Shown one piece after another: positions 5,313-5,363 of a stretch of 5,363 nt of DNA. Each line of letters starts with the position of its first letter. Positions within the stretch are counted from its first letter, which is position 1. The translations under genes were made by a program, and so were the position numbers. The notes beneath the pieces were generated by a model that saw nothing but the letters and a program-made list of their open reading frames with translations, was not told the origin of the DNA and searched no databases. Source of the DNA: Chlorobiota bacterium (GTDB taxonomy: Bacteria > Bacteroidota > Bacteroidia > Bacteroidales > JAADGE01); the NCBI GenBank assembly GCA_030592825.1, contig JAUVIG010000281.1, positions 1 to 5,363 of the forward strand, read 5' to 3'.

Positions 5313-5363
5313 CAGTATATATTTAATTAAATGATTTATATTTAATAATTTGGTTCCTTTTTA

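Noticed and set aside
5318..5346. Palindrome ATTTAATTAAAT and a twice-occurring TATATTTAAT upstream of the minus-strand lipoprotein
   Set aside because: Nearly all bases here are A or T, so such matches are expected by chance, and no TAnnTTTG box is seen in the 51 bases available.

Overview
The window looks like a piece of an AT-rich Bacteroidota chromosome (roughly 30% G+C by eye), probably Bacteroidales or a near relative. The signs are: promoter-like TAnnTTTG (-7) boxes, AT-rich starts mostly without a Shine-Dalgarno sequence, two lipoproteins with Bacteroidota-style signal peptides, and an OmpP1/FadL-family outer-membrane channel of the kind often labelled 'hemin receptor' in this phylum. 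Genus and species cannot be read from the sequence. No rRNA, tRNA, CRISPR array, transposase or phage gene was seen.

Layout. (1) Bases 1-151, minus strand: the first 50 codons of a gene that leaves the window, with a Lys/Glu-rich start and EEVK repeats. A good -33/-7 promoter lies upstream at 206-239. (2) Bases 327-914, plus strand, divergent from (1): a small unrecognised soluble protein with two CxxC pairs that probably bind zinc. (3) Bases 1165-2781, plus strand: a 538-residue low-complexity lipoprotein. It has an acidic Asp/Asn block, then a Tyr/Gly/Trp block, then a long basic Asn/Ser/Thr/Arg tail. It has its own leader with duplicated motifs and an unusually perfect Shine-Dalgarno sequence, and it is closed by a 12-bp hairpin. 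(4) Bases 2893-4443, plus strand: the OmpP1/FadL-like beta-barrel. (5) Bases 4512-5312, minus strand, convergent with (4): a lipoprotein with two probable beta-sandwich regions. A 12-bp hairpin between (4) and (5) can serve as a terminator for both.

How the genes may work together. Genes (3), (4) and (5) are all predicted cell-envelope proteins. The low-complexity lipoprotein and the FadL-like channel are in the same direction and 111 bp apart, so a functional link is plausible but unproven. The terminator-like hairpin between them argues that they are at most partly co-transcribed. The most unusual object is the low-complexity lipoprotein with its repeat-bearing leader. The rest reads as ordinary Bacteroidota envelope and housekeeping content.
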